From Desulfuromusa sp. (GTDB taxonomy: Bacteria > Desulfobacterota > Desulfuromonadia > Desulfuromonadales > Geopsychrobacteraceae): a stretch of DNA of 64,000 bases. Position numbers and translations under genes: made by a program. Shown here piece after piece: positions 39,649 through 48,610 of this stretch. Position 1 is the stretch's first letter, and each line of letters starts with the position of its first letter. Where the stretch lies: contig JAKIUD010000008.1 of the NCBI GenBank assembly GCA_021647765.1, positions 1 through 64,000 on the forward strand. Reading direction: 5' to 3'. The notes below the pieces were generated by a model, which saw only the letters and a program-made list of their open reading frames with translations, searched no databases and was not told the origin of the DNA.

Positions 39649-40386
39649 CTATCCAAAACTTTTAACCAATGAACCAATCACCAGCGACCAACCATCCACC
39701 AAAACGAAAAGGAGTATCTTAAACGGAAGGGATACAATAATCGGTGGCAACATCATCATCCCCATTGACATCAAAATCGAGGCAACAATCATATCGACCA
39801 TCAAAAAGGGGACAAACAAAAGGAAACCCATCTGAAAAGCACGTTTCAGTTCCGAAAGCATAAATGCTGGTATCAGGGTCATCATGGAAATATCAGCCTG
39901 GTTATCCGGCTGTGGTGATTTGGAAATATCAACCAACAGTTGCAGATCTTTCTCTCCAACCTGAGAAAACATAAATTCACGCATTGGCTGCAAAGCCTCT
40001 TTCAAGGCTTTTTCCTGGCTGATCTGTTTGTTCAGATATGGCTGTAACGCTTGCTCATTGATCTGGTTGAAAACTGGTGCCATAACAAAAAAGGTCAAAA
40101 ACAGTGCCAGACCGATCACAATTTGATTTGAAGGGGCAGACTGGGTTCCCAGCGCCTGACGCATGAACGATAAAACAATGACAATCCGGGTAAAACCCGT
40201 GGTCATTAACAGGATCGCTGGAGCAACGGAAAGAATCGTCAAAACAACCAGAATTTGTAGGGCGGTGGAAACCTCTCCTGGCTCAGTCGCCTCCCCAATT
40301 CCAACGGTAATTGTCGGCAACCCTGCAGCAAAAGCACCAAGCGGCAGCAACAAACACAACAGCAGAAAAGCAATCTTCAGCTTCAT
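39649..40386 (-). CDS. fliP: Flagellar export protein FliP
   Basis: Export-gate protein with a cleaved signal peptide (about residues 1-20) and four further membrane helices. The 245 residues include the FliP signatures MTGFTRIVIVLSFMRQALGTQSAPSNQI and LLVFPFLMVDMIVASILMSMGMMMLPPIIVSLPFKILLFVLVDGW (with minor variation). GGAGAGA precedes the ATG. Its start overlaps the fliO stop by four bases. Confidence 0.95.
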   Translation of the reverse strand: MKLKIAFLLLCLLLPLGAFAAGLPTITVGIGEATEPGEVSTALQILVVLTILSVAPAILLMTTGFTRIVIVLSFMRQALGTQSAPSNQIVIGLALFLTFFVMAPVFNQINEQALQPYLNKQISQEKALKEALQPMREFMFSQVGEKDLQLLVDISKSPQPDNQADISMMTLIPAFMLSELKRAFQMGFLLFVPFLMVDMIVASILMSMGMMMLPPIIVSLPFKILLFVLVDGWSLVIGSLVKSFG

Positions 40387-40754
40387 GATTTCTCTCCTTC
40401 CAACTGTTGCAATGTTTCAGAAAATTTGTCACCCGATGGGACTTTACTTAGATATTCGATTCGATCATTACTCATTCCAAGCAGCATCTCTTCTCCACGA
40501 ACTTTAACCACACAAAGAAATTTGCGCCCCCCTAAAGGTCTTGTTTCTAATACTTGTATCAAACCATTTTTTTTCTGCGGCAACATCCTGAAACCTTTGC
40601 GGCTGGCAGCATAAAGCAGCAGCAAGATCCCAATAACAACGGCAAATGCGGCTAGCATTTTCAGGGAGGATCCAAGCAAACTCGGCGCAACTATCGTATC
40701 AGCAGCAAAAACTGGCTGAGCGACAAACACAAATAAACATGCTAACAGACGCAT
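40383..40754 (-). CDS. fliO: Flagellar biosynthesis protein FliO
   Basis: Assists FliP assembly in the export gate. The 123-residue protein has a signal-like N-terminus, a second membrane helix (about residues 31-48) and a small basic cytoplasmic domain with the FliO phrase LIQVLETRPLGGRKFLCVVKVRGEEMLLG. It is weakly conserved as a family, so position between fliN and fliP is the main support. It overlaps fliP by four bases. Confidence 0.88.
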   Translation of the reverse strand: MRLLACLFVFVAQPVFAADTIVAPSLLGSSLKMLAAFAVVIGILLLLYAASRKGFRMLPQKKNGLIQVLETRPLGGRKFLCVVKVRGEEMLLGMSNDRIEYLSKVPSGDKFSETLQQLEGEKS

Positions 40755-40757
40755 AAA

Positions 40758-41087
40758 TCAGCCTAATTTTTCAATTCGCTCTGCGGGGCTGACCACATCG
40801 GTCAATCGCAAACCAAATTTTTCATTGACGACAACGGCTTCACCACGAGCAATGAGGCGTAAATTGACGTAAAGGTCTAAGGGTTCACCTGCCAGTTTAT
40901 CAAGTTCAACCAGTGATCCTTCCTGCAACTGCAACAGATCGCGAACCAGAATACGAGATCGACCAACTTCTACTGAAACCTCCAGAGGGATATCAAGCAA
41001 CAAGTCAATTCCGCGCTCGTCAAAATTACTCTTGGGAGCAGCAGCGTCCATAGATTGTCCATTTTCCAGATTTGTATCACTCATCAT
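40758..41087 (-). CDS. fliN: Flagellar motor switch protein FliN
   Basis: C-ring switch component. The 109-residue protein has an acidic N-terminal linker and the FliN/SpoA domain (LLLDIPLEVSVEVGRSRILVRDLLQLQEGSLVELDKLAGEPLDLYVN...GEAVVVNEKFGLRLTDVVSP). GGAGGATAG precedes two consecutive ATG codons, either of which could start it. It follows directly on fliM. Confidence 0.94.
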   Translation of the reverse strand: MMSDTNLENGQSMDAAAPKSNFDERGIDLLLDIPLEVSVEVGRSRILVRDLLQLQEGSLVELDKLAGEPLDLYVNLRLIARGEAVVVNEKFGLRLTDVVSPAERIEKLG

Positions 41088-42092
41088 CTATCCTCCGTTG
41101 GGAACCCGCCCCATAATACGAATTGCTTTTTTAGCCCCCTGAACCCCGGCCATGCCGAGAAACTTCGGCCGTTTTTCTACCAAAATTTTAAGCGGTGTAT
41201 CTGGTTTACAACCAAGATCGATCACATCCCCAACCTGAAAATTGAGAATGTCACGAACCCGCAGCGACAATGTTGCCAACTGGGCTTCAAGTTCAACTTC
41301 CATATAATTCAGTTCATCACAAACCAGAGATTGCCATTTACTATTCTGAATCGCACTGGTCGGAACAGCTTTAATCTGCTGTTTCTTCTGCAATGGTTCT
41401 AGTGCTGTATGGGGAATAACCAGGGTGATATCCCCTTCAAGGCTATCAATAGTCACCTTAAAACGAGCCACAACAACATTAACTTCCGGGCTGACAAAAT
41501 TTAGTAGCCGCAGATTAGTAACAACCTCAACCAGAGATGTTTTGATTTCTTGTAACTGCAGAAACCCTTTATTCAACTCCGGGCAGCTTGAGTTAATAAC
41601 GTCACGAATAACATTCAGCTCAATAGCGCTCATTTCCCGGCTGGGAACCAGAGCCTGAGCATCTGATGTTCCACCGAGAACCATTTCAACCAGAGAGAAA
41701 GAGAGTTGTTCGTCAAAAACCAGCAAACCACCACCCGATAGGGGTTCCAGCTGCAAGACACCAATGGCGCCACGCCCGGATAAGCGCTGTAATAAAGCAT
41801 CAAAGGACATCGACTCCATCGCTTCAAGTTTGATATGGACGGAACGCTGAAAGCGGGTTGACAGGGAAAGAGCATAGTTCCGCGCGAAACTGTCAAGAAT
41901 CAGATCGTAATTTTTAAGCTTCCATCCTTCTGTGCTATTGGCCTTAAAAAGATTACAGATTTCTGCCGCAGAAGAGCCCGTCGGCCCTAAACCTGGGTCG
42001 GATTCCAAACCAACCGATTCAATATCGACATCACCGTGCCTGACGGCCGATAGAAGGTCGGAAATCTCTTCTTTACTGAGTATCTTTTCCAC
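41088..42092 (-). CDS. fliM: Flagellar motor switch protein FliM
   Basis: C-ring protein that binds phosphorylated CheY. The 334 residues begin with a LSKEEISDLL motif matching the CheY-binding N-terminal segment. The middle domain (ETWxLELLQ-type ...LSTRFQRSVHIKLEAMESMSFDALL) follows, then a C-terminal SpoA domain (VGDVIDLGCKPDTPLKILVEKRPKFLGMAGVQG). The start is a GTG at 42092 with AAAGGG upstream. It lies between fliL and fliN. Confidence 0.94.
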   Translation of the reverse strand: MEKILSKEEISDLLSAVRHGDVDIESVGLESDPGLGPTGSSAAEICNLFKANSTEGWKLKNYDLILDSFARNYALSLSTRFQRSVHIKLEAMESMSFDALLQRLSGRGAIGVLQLEPLSGGGLLVFDEQLSFSLVEMVLGGTSDAQALVPSREMSAIELNVIRDVINSSCPELNKGFLQLQEIKTSLVEVVTNLRLLNFVSPEVNVVVARFKVTIDSLEGDITLVIPHTALEPLQKKQQIKAVPTSAIQNSKWQSLVCDELNYMEVELEAQLATLSLRVRDILNFQVGDVIDLGCKPDTPLKILVEKRPKFLGMAGVQGAKKAIRIMGRVPNGG

Positions 42093-42144
42093 ACCGAAAC
42101 CCTTTATTGATGCAACACCAATAGATTAGTAGCTAAGCCATCGA

Positions 42145-42642
42145 CTATTGGACGACAAAATCGGTGAAATAAATTCGCTTAACCTTACCTTTAAGCAGAA
42201 TACTGTTAATTTTATTGATCAATTCTGCTCGCAACTGAATTTTCCCCTGCAAATCACTTATCTCACTAAAAGTTTTGCTACCAAGCAGTAACAGAACCGC
42301 ATCCTTAACCTGTGGCATCCGTTGCATGAGTTCCATTGAGGCTTCTTCACCATCAACTTCAATCGTAATCGTTGCTTTAAGATAGCGACTTTCCTGATCA
42401 TCCATAATATTGACAATGAAACTGTCCATATTGACCATTGGACCAACCTGCTTAGCCTGCTTTTCCAATTCAGCCTGTTCCTGCTCTGGAGATATTTTTT
42501 CCTCTTTATCTCCACCGAGAAAGAAATAAGCACCAGCTCCACCACCGATCAGTAAAACCAAAACTGCGACAATGATGATCAATTTCTTTTTTGATCCGCC
42601 ACCGCCCTCTTCAGACTCTCCAGCTGCTTCTTTTTTTGCCAT
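42145..42642 (-). CDS. fliL: Flagellar basal-body-associated protein FliL
   Basis: A single-pass inner-membrane protein surrounding the stator. The 165 residues comprise a lysine/glutamate-rich cytoplasmic start, one helix (about residues 23-45, LIIIVAVLVLLIGGGAGAYFFLGG) and a periplasmic FliL domain with MDSFIVNIMD...RYLKATITIEVDGEE. AAGGG precedes the ATG. It follows motB with a 44-base gap. Confidence 0.93.
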   Translation of the reverse strand: MAKKEAAGESEEGGGGSKKKLIIIVAVLVLLIGGGAGAYFFLGGDKEEKISPEQEQAELEKQAKQVGPMVNMDSFIVNIMDDQESRYLKATITIEVDGEEASMELMQRMPQVKDAVLLLLGSKTFSEISDLQGKIQLRAELINKINSILLKGKVKRIYFTDFVVQ

Positions 42643-42686
42643 TGTTTTACCCTTCCTTTTTCAGACCTAAAATCTTAATTGAACTT

Positions 42687-43412
42687 TTAAAATGGAGACT
42701 GATCTTTGGCATCCAATAGATAGGGAAGCTCTTGATCCGGGTCACCCTGGCTTTCCAGCACAAACTCTACCCGTCGATTCAATGCCCGTTCCCGCTCACT
42801 GGTATTCGGAAACAGTGGTTTTTGCGAACCATAACCGGTCGCCGACATTCTACTCAGCGGAACCAACTGATTTATCGCAAGGAAACGTAATACGACAACC
42901 GCACGGTTCACGGAGAGATCCCAGTTGTTCATTTCATCACCAACATTATCGGTATGCCCTTCAATCTTAAGATTCAGCGGCAATGGACGAATCAGTTCTG
43001 CAACTTTTCTCAGGATCGGTTCCGCTTCTGGTTGGAGATGCCTCTGTGAAGATTTAAACAGGACTGCTGCATCAATCCGCAGGACGACGGCACCACGATC
43101 CTTTACCAGCTTGATTTTTTTGTTCAACTTCAATTCACGTAATTTGGTTTTTAAACGCCGATAAACCTGTGAGGTGAAATCATCATTGACCGGCGAAAAA
43201 GTGACAATCTTAGGTTGAGTTATTTCAGTTTTATCACTGCTACCCATGACTCCAAATGCCCCTGCTAGAGAATCACTTGCCTGCTGGAACTTTTGCTCAT
43301 CCATATTAGCCATTGACAATAATAAAACAAAAAAGGTCAACAGCAGTGTCACCAGGTCACTAAAAGTGACTATCCACATGGGTGCTCCGGCTGGCGGGCA
43401 CTTTTTTTTCAT
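42687..43412 (-). CDS. motB: Flagellar motor stator protein MotB
   Basis: Stator subunit that anchors to peptidoglycan and carries the proton- or sodium-binding aspartate (in VTFSDLVTLLLTFFVLLLSM, about residue 19). The 241-residue protein has one membrane helix, a plug/linker and an OmpA-like domain with IEGHTDNVGDEMNNWDLSVNRAVVV. It starts eleven bases after motA. The ion used cannot be decided from this sequence alone. Confidence 0.95.
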   Translation of the reverse strand: MKKKCPPAGAPMWIVTFSDLVTLLLTFFVLLLSMANMDEQKFQQASDSLAGAFGVMGSSDKTEITQPKIVTFSPVNDDFTSQVYRRLKTKLRELKLNKKIKLVKDRGAVVLRIDAAVLFKSSQRHLQPEAEPILRKVAELIRPLPLNLKIEGHTDNVGDEMNNWDLSVNRAVVVLRFLAINQLVPLSRMSATGYGSQKPLFPNTSERERALNRRVEFVLESQGDPDQELPYLLDAKDQSPF

Positions 43413-43423
43413 GATCAGCCCCT

Positions 43424-44188
43424 TTAACCGAAGTTACTCTGACGTTCTTTGGGTGAAACAAATGCGTGCAGCCGTTGTTCCATCAAGCGTGGATTTTCAC
43501 CTTCCAGGATTGCCTTCATCCCCTCAGTCACCAGAGTTTTATTTAAAACTTCACTGGCTGAGCGGATCTTCAATTTTCCGGAAATCGGATTAGCAATAAT
43601 ATTGGCAATGACAGCACCATAAAAAGTTGTCAACAACGCAACTGCCATCGCGGGACCAATAGACGAAGGATCACTCATATTCTGCAGCATCTGCACCAAA
43701 CCAATCAGGGTACCAATCATCCCCATAGCCGGAGAATAATTGGCAATCGTGGCAAAGATATCAGCCCCCTTATCGTGTCGCTCAACGACATATTCAATTT
43801 CTTTTTCCAGCATATCTTTAAGGGCTTCCGGTTCCTGGCCATCAACTGCCATCTGTAACCCTTTAAGAAAAAACTCATCATCAATCTCATTCATCACCGC
43901 CTGCAACGAAAGAATCCCTTCTTTGCGTGCTTTCCCGGCATAGGTAATCAATTTTTCAATTGTATCAACAGGCGAATGAGCTTTATGGAAAAACGCTTTG
44001 CGGGCAACATTGAAAGCACCGAGAAGATCCCCAAATGGAAAGTGCACCAGAACGGTACCGATGGTTCCACCGATAACGATGATTAACGAAGCAATATCGA
44101 TAAAGATCATCAGGGAACCACCCTGCAGGATGGCAGAAAGCATTAAGCCAAAGGCAGAAACCAAACCGATAATTGTTGCGAGATCCAT
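43424..44188 (-). CDS. motA: Flagellar motor stator protein MotA
   Basis: Four-helix stator subunit. The 254 residues include the first two helices at the N-terminus, a large cytoplasmic loop (about residues 70-145), and the third helix YSPAMGMIGTLIGLVQMLQNM with its conserved proline. The final helix is FYGAVIANIIANPISGKLK. AGAGGAC precedes the ATG. It is the first gene of the second flagellar block and has a sigma-54-like promoter about 125 bases upstream. Confidence 0.95.
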   Translation of the reverse strand: MDLATIIGLVSAFGLMLSAILQGGSLMIFIDIASLIIVIGGTIGTVLVHFPFGDLLGAFNVARKAFFHKAHSPVDTIEKLITYAGKARKEGILSLQAVMNEIDDEFFLKGLQMAVDGQEPEALKDMLEKEIEYVVERHDKGADIFATIANYSPAMGMIGTLIGLVQMLQNMSDPSSIGPAMAVALLTTFYGAVIANIIANPISGKLKIRSASEVLNKTLVTEGMKAILEGENPRLMEQRLHAFVSPKERQSNFG

Positions 44189-44313
44189 ATTTGTCCTCTA
44201 TCTTATTTTTATTCAGCCGTAACTTTTATCCCAACCAAGGATGTCCAATCAGGCAAAAGACTTAAAAAGTTATAACTTTCGGATGACCAAATTTAGTATC
44301 GACTAACTGTCAA

Positions 44314-44328
44314 GCAGGTTACGTGCCA
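44314..44328 (-). promoter_or_regulatory. Sigma-54-type promoter of the motA-flgJ block
   Basis: On the minus strand TGGCACGTAACCTGC has GG at -24 and GC at -12 exactly 12 bases apart. It matches the sigma-54 consensus TGGCAC-N5-TTGC with a single C for T. Predicted transcription would start about 115 bases before motA. The rest of the 286-base gap (44189-44474) holds a terminator at its right end and nothing else I can name. Confidence 0.7.
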
Positions 44329-44409
44329 TTTTAATGGGATATGCTAATAATTTTAAAACCAAATAAAATCAACTGGTTACAAACCACAAAAACAAGACCT
44401 CCTACAAAC

Positions 44410-44447
44410 AAAGAATGCCGCCACTGAAAATCAGGGCGGCATTCTTT
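44410..44447 (-). terminator. Intrinsic terminator after flgE
   Basis: AAAGAATGCCGCC and GGCGGCATTCTTT form a perfect 13-bp stem around a 12-base loop, about 28 bases past the flgE stop on the minus strand. It marks the end of the first flagellar block before the motA promoter. Confidence 0.85.
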
Positions 44448-44474
44448 GTTATGTCATGATTTTGACCTGCTGGA

Positions 44475-45806
44475 CTAACGTTTCAGATTGATAACTTCAG
44501 CTAACATCTCATCAGTTGTCGTAATCGTTTTTGAGTTGGCTGAAAAACCACGCTGAGTCGTAATCATTTTAACAAATTCCTGAGCCATATCAACGTTCGA
44601 AAGCTCCAAAGCATTGGTAAAGATGTTACCAACTCCCGATCCAATCGTACCAACAACCGGAGCACCAGAGGTAGTGCTCTGGGCATACATATTACTGCCA
44701 ATTTTGGTCAAGGAACTCGGGTTGGTGAATTTCGCCAACGGAATACGCATTAATTCGCGTGGTGTTCCGTTGGAAAAATTTCCGACGACGTTACCAAATT
44801 CGTCAACACTCAATTTAACCAGGGTTCCCGTACCGAAACCATCTTGCTCCTGCGATACAACCACTGAAGGACTTGCATACTGACTGGTCTGCATATCAAT
44901 GGAAACCTGCTGGGTCTGAACAGCACCATTGACCCAATCCAGAGCTCCGGCTGTTGTATTTGCAGTAGGTCTTGGAAAAACAGGATCACTGCTGGTATCA
45001 CCAGCCACCGTGTAAAGATCAACTCCATCGATAGTAATCAAATCTCCACTGGCATCAAACCCCAGCGATCCACTACCAACAATCTCCAGAACACCAGAGG
45101 TACCACCAGTGACTTCTCCGCCATCGACCACGGTATTCCAATCCCATGCCTGGTCAGCTGTTTTGGTAAAATAGGTCGTCATCAGATGGGTGCTGCCCAA
45201 GCTGTCAAAAACCTGAATTGAAGTCGCATAGTTTGAAGTCGCAGATGGATCCAGAGGATCAAAACCTGCAGCTATGGCTGTAGAATCAGAATCAAGGTTG
45301 GTATTCAAATTAATATTTGCTGTCGGCCCTGCCGGGGTAAACGATTGGGTGTTAGCCCAGATCGGGGTCAGATCGCCGACTGTATTGCCATTGACATCCA
45401 GCTGGTATCCCATCACGTTGTATCCTTCGGGATTCACCAGAAACCCTTCGGCATTAAAACGGAATGCTCCGGCTCGGGTATAGTTGTTGGACGTATTTCC
45501 GGTTGATGGATCACTGACGATAAAAAGACCCGCCCCCTCGACCGCCAGATCGGTATTGGTTTCAGTATTTTCGAAGGTTCCCTGGCTAAAGATAGTATCC
45601 ACGGTCGACAGACCAACACCCCGACCAACCTGAGACGTTCCACCAGAGCCAGAAACCTGACTTGATAGCAGATCGCCGAAAATCGTCCGGCTCGATTTAA
45701 ATCCGACAGTATTAGCGTTAGCAAGGTTGTCACCAAGAACGCTCATCGCATTAGCATTAGCATTGAGTCCACTGACTCCACTATAAAGAGCACTCGATAC
45801 TCCCAT
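44475..45806 (-). CDS. flgE: Flagellar hook protein FlgE
   Basis: Main hook subunit. From ATG 45806 (AGGAG ribosome site) it has 443 residues. The N-terminus SSALYSGVSGLNANANAMSVLGDNLANANTVGFKSSR and the C-terminal ELSNVDMAQEFVKMITTQRGFSANSKTI coiled coil are the axial-protein halves. The central part (about residues 150-370) is the variable surface domain, rich in Thr, Ser and Asp. The frame is open to 45836 without a ribosome site. A terminator follows. Confidence 0.95.
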   Translation of the reverse strand: MGVSSALYSGVSGLNANANAMSVLGDNLANANTVGFKSSRTIFGDLLSSQVSGSGGTSQVGRGVGLSTVDTIFSQGTFENTETNTDLAVEGAGLFIVSDPSTGNTSNNYTRAGAFRFNAEGFLVNPEGYNVMGYQLDVNGNTVGDLTPIWANTQSFTPAGPTANINLNTNLDSDSTAIAAGFDPLDPSATSNYATSIQVFDSLGSTHLMTTYFTKTADQAWDWNTVVDGGEVTGGTSGVLEIVGSGSLGFDASGDLITIDGVDLYTVAGDTSSDPVFPRPTANTTAGALDWVNGAVQTQQVSIDMQTSQYASPSVVVSQEQDGFGTGTLVKLSVDEFGNVVGNFSNGTPRELMRIPLAKFTNPSSLTKIGSNMYAQSTTSGAPVVGTIGSGVGNIFTNALELSNVDMAQEFVKMITTQRGFSANSKTITTTDEMLAEVINLKR

Positions 45807-45879
45807 TTTATTTCTCCTGTTTGGAAGCCGCGTCAATCAGTCGGCGGCTTGCGAACCTCCTCAAAGAGGACCAGTTCGG

Positions 45880-46266
45880 TTAGGCAATTACAGCGCTGTC
45901 GATCTTGGTAAAGACGTTGTTTTTCAACTGGTCTTTGTCAACAACGGTAACCACGGTATCATTCTTGACACTCACCACCAGAGCGGTATCATCGATCATC
46001 ACCAGGGACTCTCTGCCCCCTTTGGCTTGCACCTGTGAGACGGCCTGTTCAAGCCGTTGTAACTGGTCGGGGCTGAACTGAATTCCCCGGCTATTCATCC
46101 TATCGACTGCATGTCGGGAAAACTTAACCCCACCCTGATCAATCTTGTTCTGCAGCAGTTGATCAAAACTGCCCACGCTACGTGTTGCCCCTGGTTGCTT
46201 ATTCTGCAAATCAGGAGAACGAAGCGGAGTGATCGGTTGTGGGATAATCGTTATTCGATCGCTCAC
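45880..46266 (-). CDS. TIGR02530-type flagellar operon protein
   Basis: This 128-residue soluble protein has the conserved region GVKFSRHAVDRMNSRGIQFSPDQLQRLEQAVSQVQAKGGRESLVMIDDTALVVSVKNDTVVTVVD, which I recall as family TIGR02530. That family is found beside flgD/flgE in many flagellar clusters outside the enterobacteria. Its role, perhaps in hook assembly, is not known to me. The start is a GTG overlapping the flgD stop (GTGA), so expression is coupled to flgD. Confidence 0.85.
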   Translation of the reverse strand: MSDRITIIPQPITPLRSPDLQNKQPGATRSVGSFDQLLQNKIDQGGVKFSRHAVDRMNSRGIQFSPDQLQRLEQAVSQVQAKGGRESLVMIDDTALVVSVKNDTVVTVVDKDQLKNNVFTKIDSAVIA

Positions 46267-46934
46267 AACGTGGCTCCGGCCTTTTCTATCTTATTCATGG
46301 CAAAGGTTCCGGAATTTGTTTCTAATAAGGGAGTCACCTCACTCATATCAATAACATTAACCCGCCCTTTAATCAGGCTATCGGTCTGAACCAAATTATC
46401 GTCCTCATCAACTGCCCGAATCGCCAGAGAATAATCACCGGGCTTAAGAGGCATCCCCGTATCACCAAGGCCATCCCAACTGATAAAATACTCACCCGGA
46501 TCACCTTCTTGAGCCGAAATTGTCGCGACAGTTGAACCACTTTGGTTCAACACATACAGTTTGACATCATCAGCCGGCATATCGAGACGGTAACCAAGCT
46601 CGACCGGTTCCCCATTAAAATGGAATTGATCTGTCTGAGCGATGACCTCTTGGCCGATCAAACCCAAGGCCGACATCCTTTCCATCTCATTGCTCATGGT
46701 TCCGAGTCCCTCCAGGCTCTGGTTGGCATTTTCCAACTGCTCTAAAGAGCTGAATTGTGCCAACTGGGAAGTAAACTCTGTTGCATCCTCAGGGTTCATG
46801 GGATCTTGATTTTCCAACTGGGCAACCAGAAGCTTTAGAAAATCATCTTTTCCCATTGATGTTTTATCTGATTCGATGGTATTGAGCGCTGGGTTTGTCG
46901 TATAACCACTGGTAATTCCACTAATATCTGCCAT
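46263..46934 (-). CDS. flgD: Flagellar hook-capping protein FlgD
   Basis: Forms the cap needed for hook polymerisation. The 223-residue protein has the N-terminal FlgD signature MGKDDFLKLLVAQLENQDPMNPEDATEFTSQLAQFSSLEQL and a C-terminal Tudor/fibronectin-like part with the 'YFISWDGLGDTGMPLKPGDYSLAI' motif. GGAGG precedes the ATG. It follows fliK and overlaps the TIGR02530 gene by four bases. Confidence 0.94.
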   Translation of the reverse strand: MADISGITSGYTTNPALNTIESDKTSMGKDDFLKLLVAQLENQDPMNPEDATEFTSQLAQFSSLEQLENANQSLEGLGTMSNEMERMSALGLIGQEVIAQTDQFHFNGEPVELGYRLDMPADDVKLYVLNQSGSTVATISAQEGDPGEYFISWDGLGDTGMPLKPGDYSLAIRAVDEDDNLVQTDSLIKGRVNVIDMSEVTPLLETNSGTFAMNKIEKAGATL

Positions 46935-46960
46935 CTAAAGGAAACCTCCTTTCATTGTTT

Positions 46961-48574
46961 TTAGACGTGGAGGCTGATGCCTCCGCCACCATTCTGCATC
47001 AGGTGGGCAAGGGGGATTATCTGTTCCTCCGACTCCAAATTCTGCTGATGCCAGCTCGGTTTCTTCTCAGAACCATTGTGCTGATTCTGTTGTGCCAGAT
47101 TTTCAAATTGACTACTTTGCTGATGTTGGTCAGTGTTAACTTGGAACTGGTCAATTTTCAGCCCTTGCGCAGCCAAAGCATTGCGTAGCTGAGGGAGATT
47201 CCGTTCAAGAACTTCCTGAACCTGATGATTCTGGGCATGGAGATTGGCTTTAATCCGATCACCTTCAACTATCAGCTCAAGCCTTAACGAACCAAGTTCA
47301 GCAGGTTGCAAGCGGAGAACCATCCGTCCCGATTCACCATTAACACTACCGGAAAGCTGCGTCACTACCTGGTCAAAGATCTGACTCTCCGTCACTTGCT
47401 GACCACTTGCCAATTGGACAACTGGATTTGTTGGCAACATGGTTCTGCTTGCGTCCATACCCTGAACTGGCACTTGCCCCTGCGATTGAAGATGGCTAGG
47501 TGCCTGATGGGTCAGGTTTTCCAGCATCTGTTTAGCACTGCCAACTGGAAGCTGAACGGTTTCTTCGCGCTGTTTTTGCGCTACCATCTTTTCTGCTGAC
47601 AGCAGATCCGCCGATTCACTGTGTTTCAATTCTACCGGTTGTTTGGAATTATGCAGTTGAACCTGTTCTCTGGTTGTCCGTGTTTGTTGACCAACTGGAC
47701 GCTGTTCTGTCCGTGGATTGAGCAACCCGGCAAAGCGTGGGTCGATTTCCTCGGCAGTTTCTTCCATCAAGAAAAATGTTTCTCCACTCTGTTGCCCTGC
47801 TACTGCAACATTTTCTTCAGCAACAGAACCTTCAACTGTTGGCGATTTTTGCAAAACGACCGAATCAAAAGCCTTCTGCAACATCTGTCGCGCCTGCGCC
47901 AAATTTTCAATAACCACCGGGGCAATATCCTGCTGTGGCGATTCAGTCATTACAGGAGCAGCCAGTTCAATATTTTGTAGCAAACTGGTGTCATGATTGA
48001 GCTGCTTTTCAGCAAAGCCCGACAAGTCGACCCCTGCCAGCACCTGCTCTCCATTTAGATCTGTCAAGTCAAGTTGCTGAACCAGATCATTTAAAAGAGT
48101 TTCAATATCGGCGGAATTCTTCTCTACTTCCATCGATCCACCAGTTAACAGTGGTTCGATGCTCTCGGAAATCTCAGCACTCTTCATCGGCTCGCCTTTA
48201 ACCATAGTCTTCAGTAAGTCGATGAGAGCATGCTGAACCTTGGCTTGCAGTTTGGGTTGCTCCTCAACCTCAGGTTGAGGGCTGCTTGCAACAACAACTT
48301 CATTCAAAAGCTCTTTTTGCTCGGTTATCTCGTCCTTCATTTCAGTTTTATGGTTGTGATTGTGGGCAATAACTTGCTGATCTTTCGAACCTGCAGAAGT
48401 TTCAGGTTGCCTATTAGCGGGTTTGGTTACGGGTTTACTTTCATGCTGCTGACTTGGTTGTTGTTTTTTATTCAGGACTACGCCAAACTGCTGGTCTCTT
48501 TTTAGAGTGTTTCTCGCTGGAGCAACAGGATCCGAAGTGTGCATTCCCATCTCTATCATTGATAATGCATCCAT
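46961..48574 (-). CDS. fliK: Flagellar hook-length control protein FliK
   Basis: Secreted molecular ruler that triggers the export switch at FlhB. The 537-residue protein is mostly low-complexity and rich in Gln, Glu and Ser, as usual, with a conserved C-terminal domain (SGSVNGESGRMVLRLQPAELGSLRLELIVEGDRIKANLHAQNHQVQEVLERNLPQLRNALAAQG). I chose ATG 48574, eight bases after GGGAGG; a GTG three codons earlier overlaps the ribosome site. It lies between the MotE-like gene and flgD. Confidence 0.9.
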   Translation of the reverse strand: MDALSMIEMGMHTSDPVAPARNTLKRDQQFGVVLNKKQQPSQQHESKPVTKPANRQPETSAGSKDQQVIAHNHNHKTEMKDEITEQKELLNEVVVASSPQPEVEEQPKLQAKVQHALIDLLKTMVKGEPMKSAEISESIEPLLTGGSMEVEKNSADIETLLNDLVQQLDLTDLNGEQVLAGVDLSGFAEKQLNHDTSLLQNIELAAPVMTESPQQDIAPVVIENLAQARQMLQKAFDSVVLQKSPTVEGSVAEENVAVAGQQSGETFFLMEETAEEIDPRFAGLLNPRTEQRPVGQQTRTTREQVQLHNSKQPVELKHSESADLLSAEKMVAQKQREETVQLPVGSAKQMLENLTHQAPSHLQSQGQVPVQGMDASRTMLPTNPVVQLASGQQVTESQIFDQVVTQLSGSVNGESGRMVLRLQPAELGSLRLELIVEGDRIKANLHAQNHQVQEVLERNLPQLRNALAAQGLKIDQFQVNTDQHQQSSQFENLAQQNQHNGSEKKPSWHQQNLESEEQIIPLAHLMQNGGGGISLHV

Positions 48575-48610
48575 CTGTTTCACCTCCCTTCTTTTGGATT
48601 TTTTTCAGGA

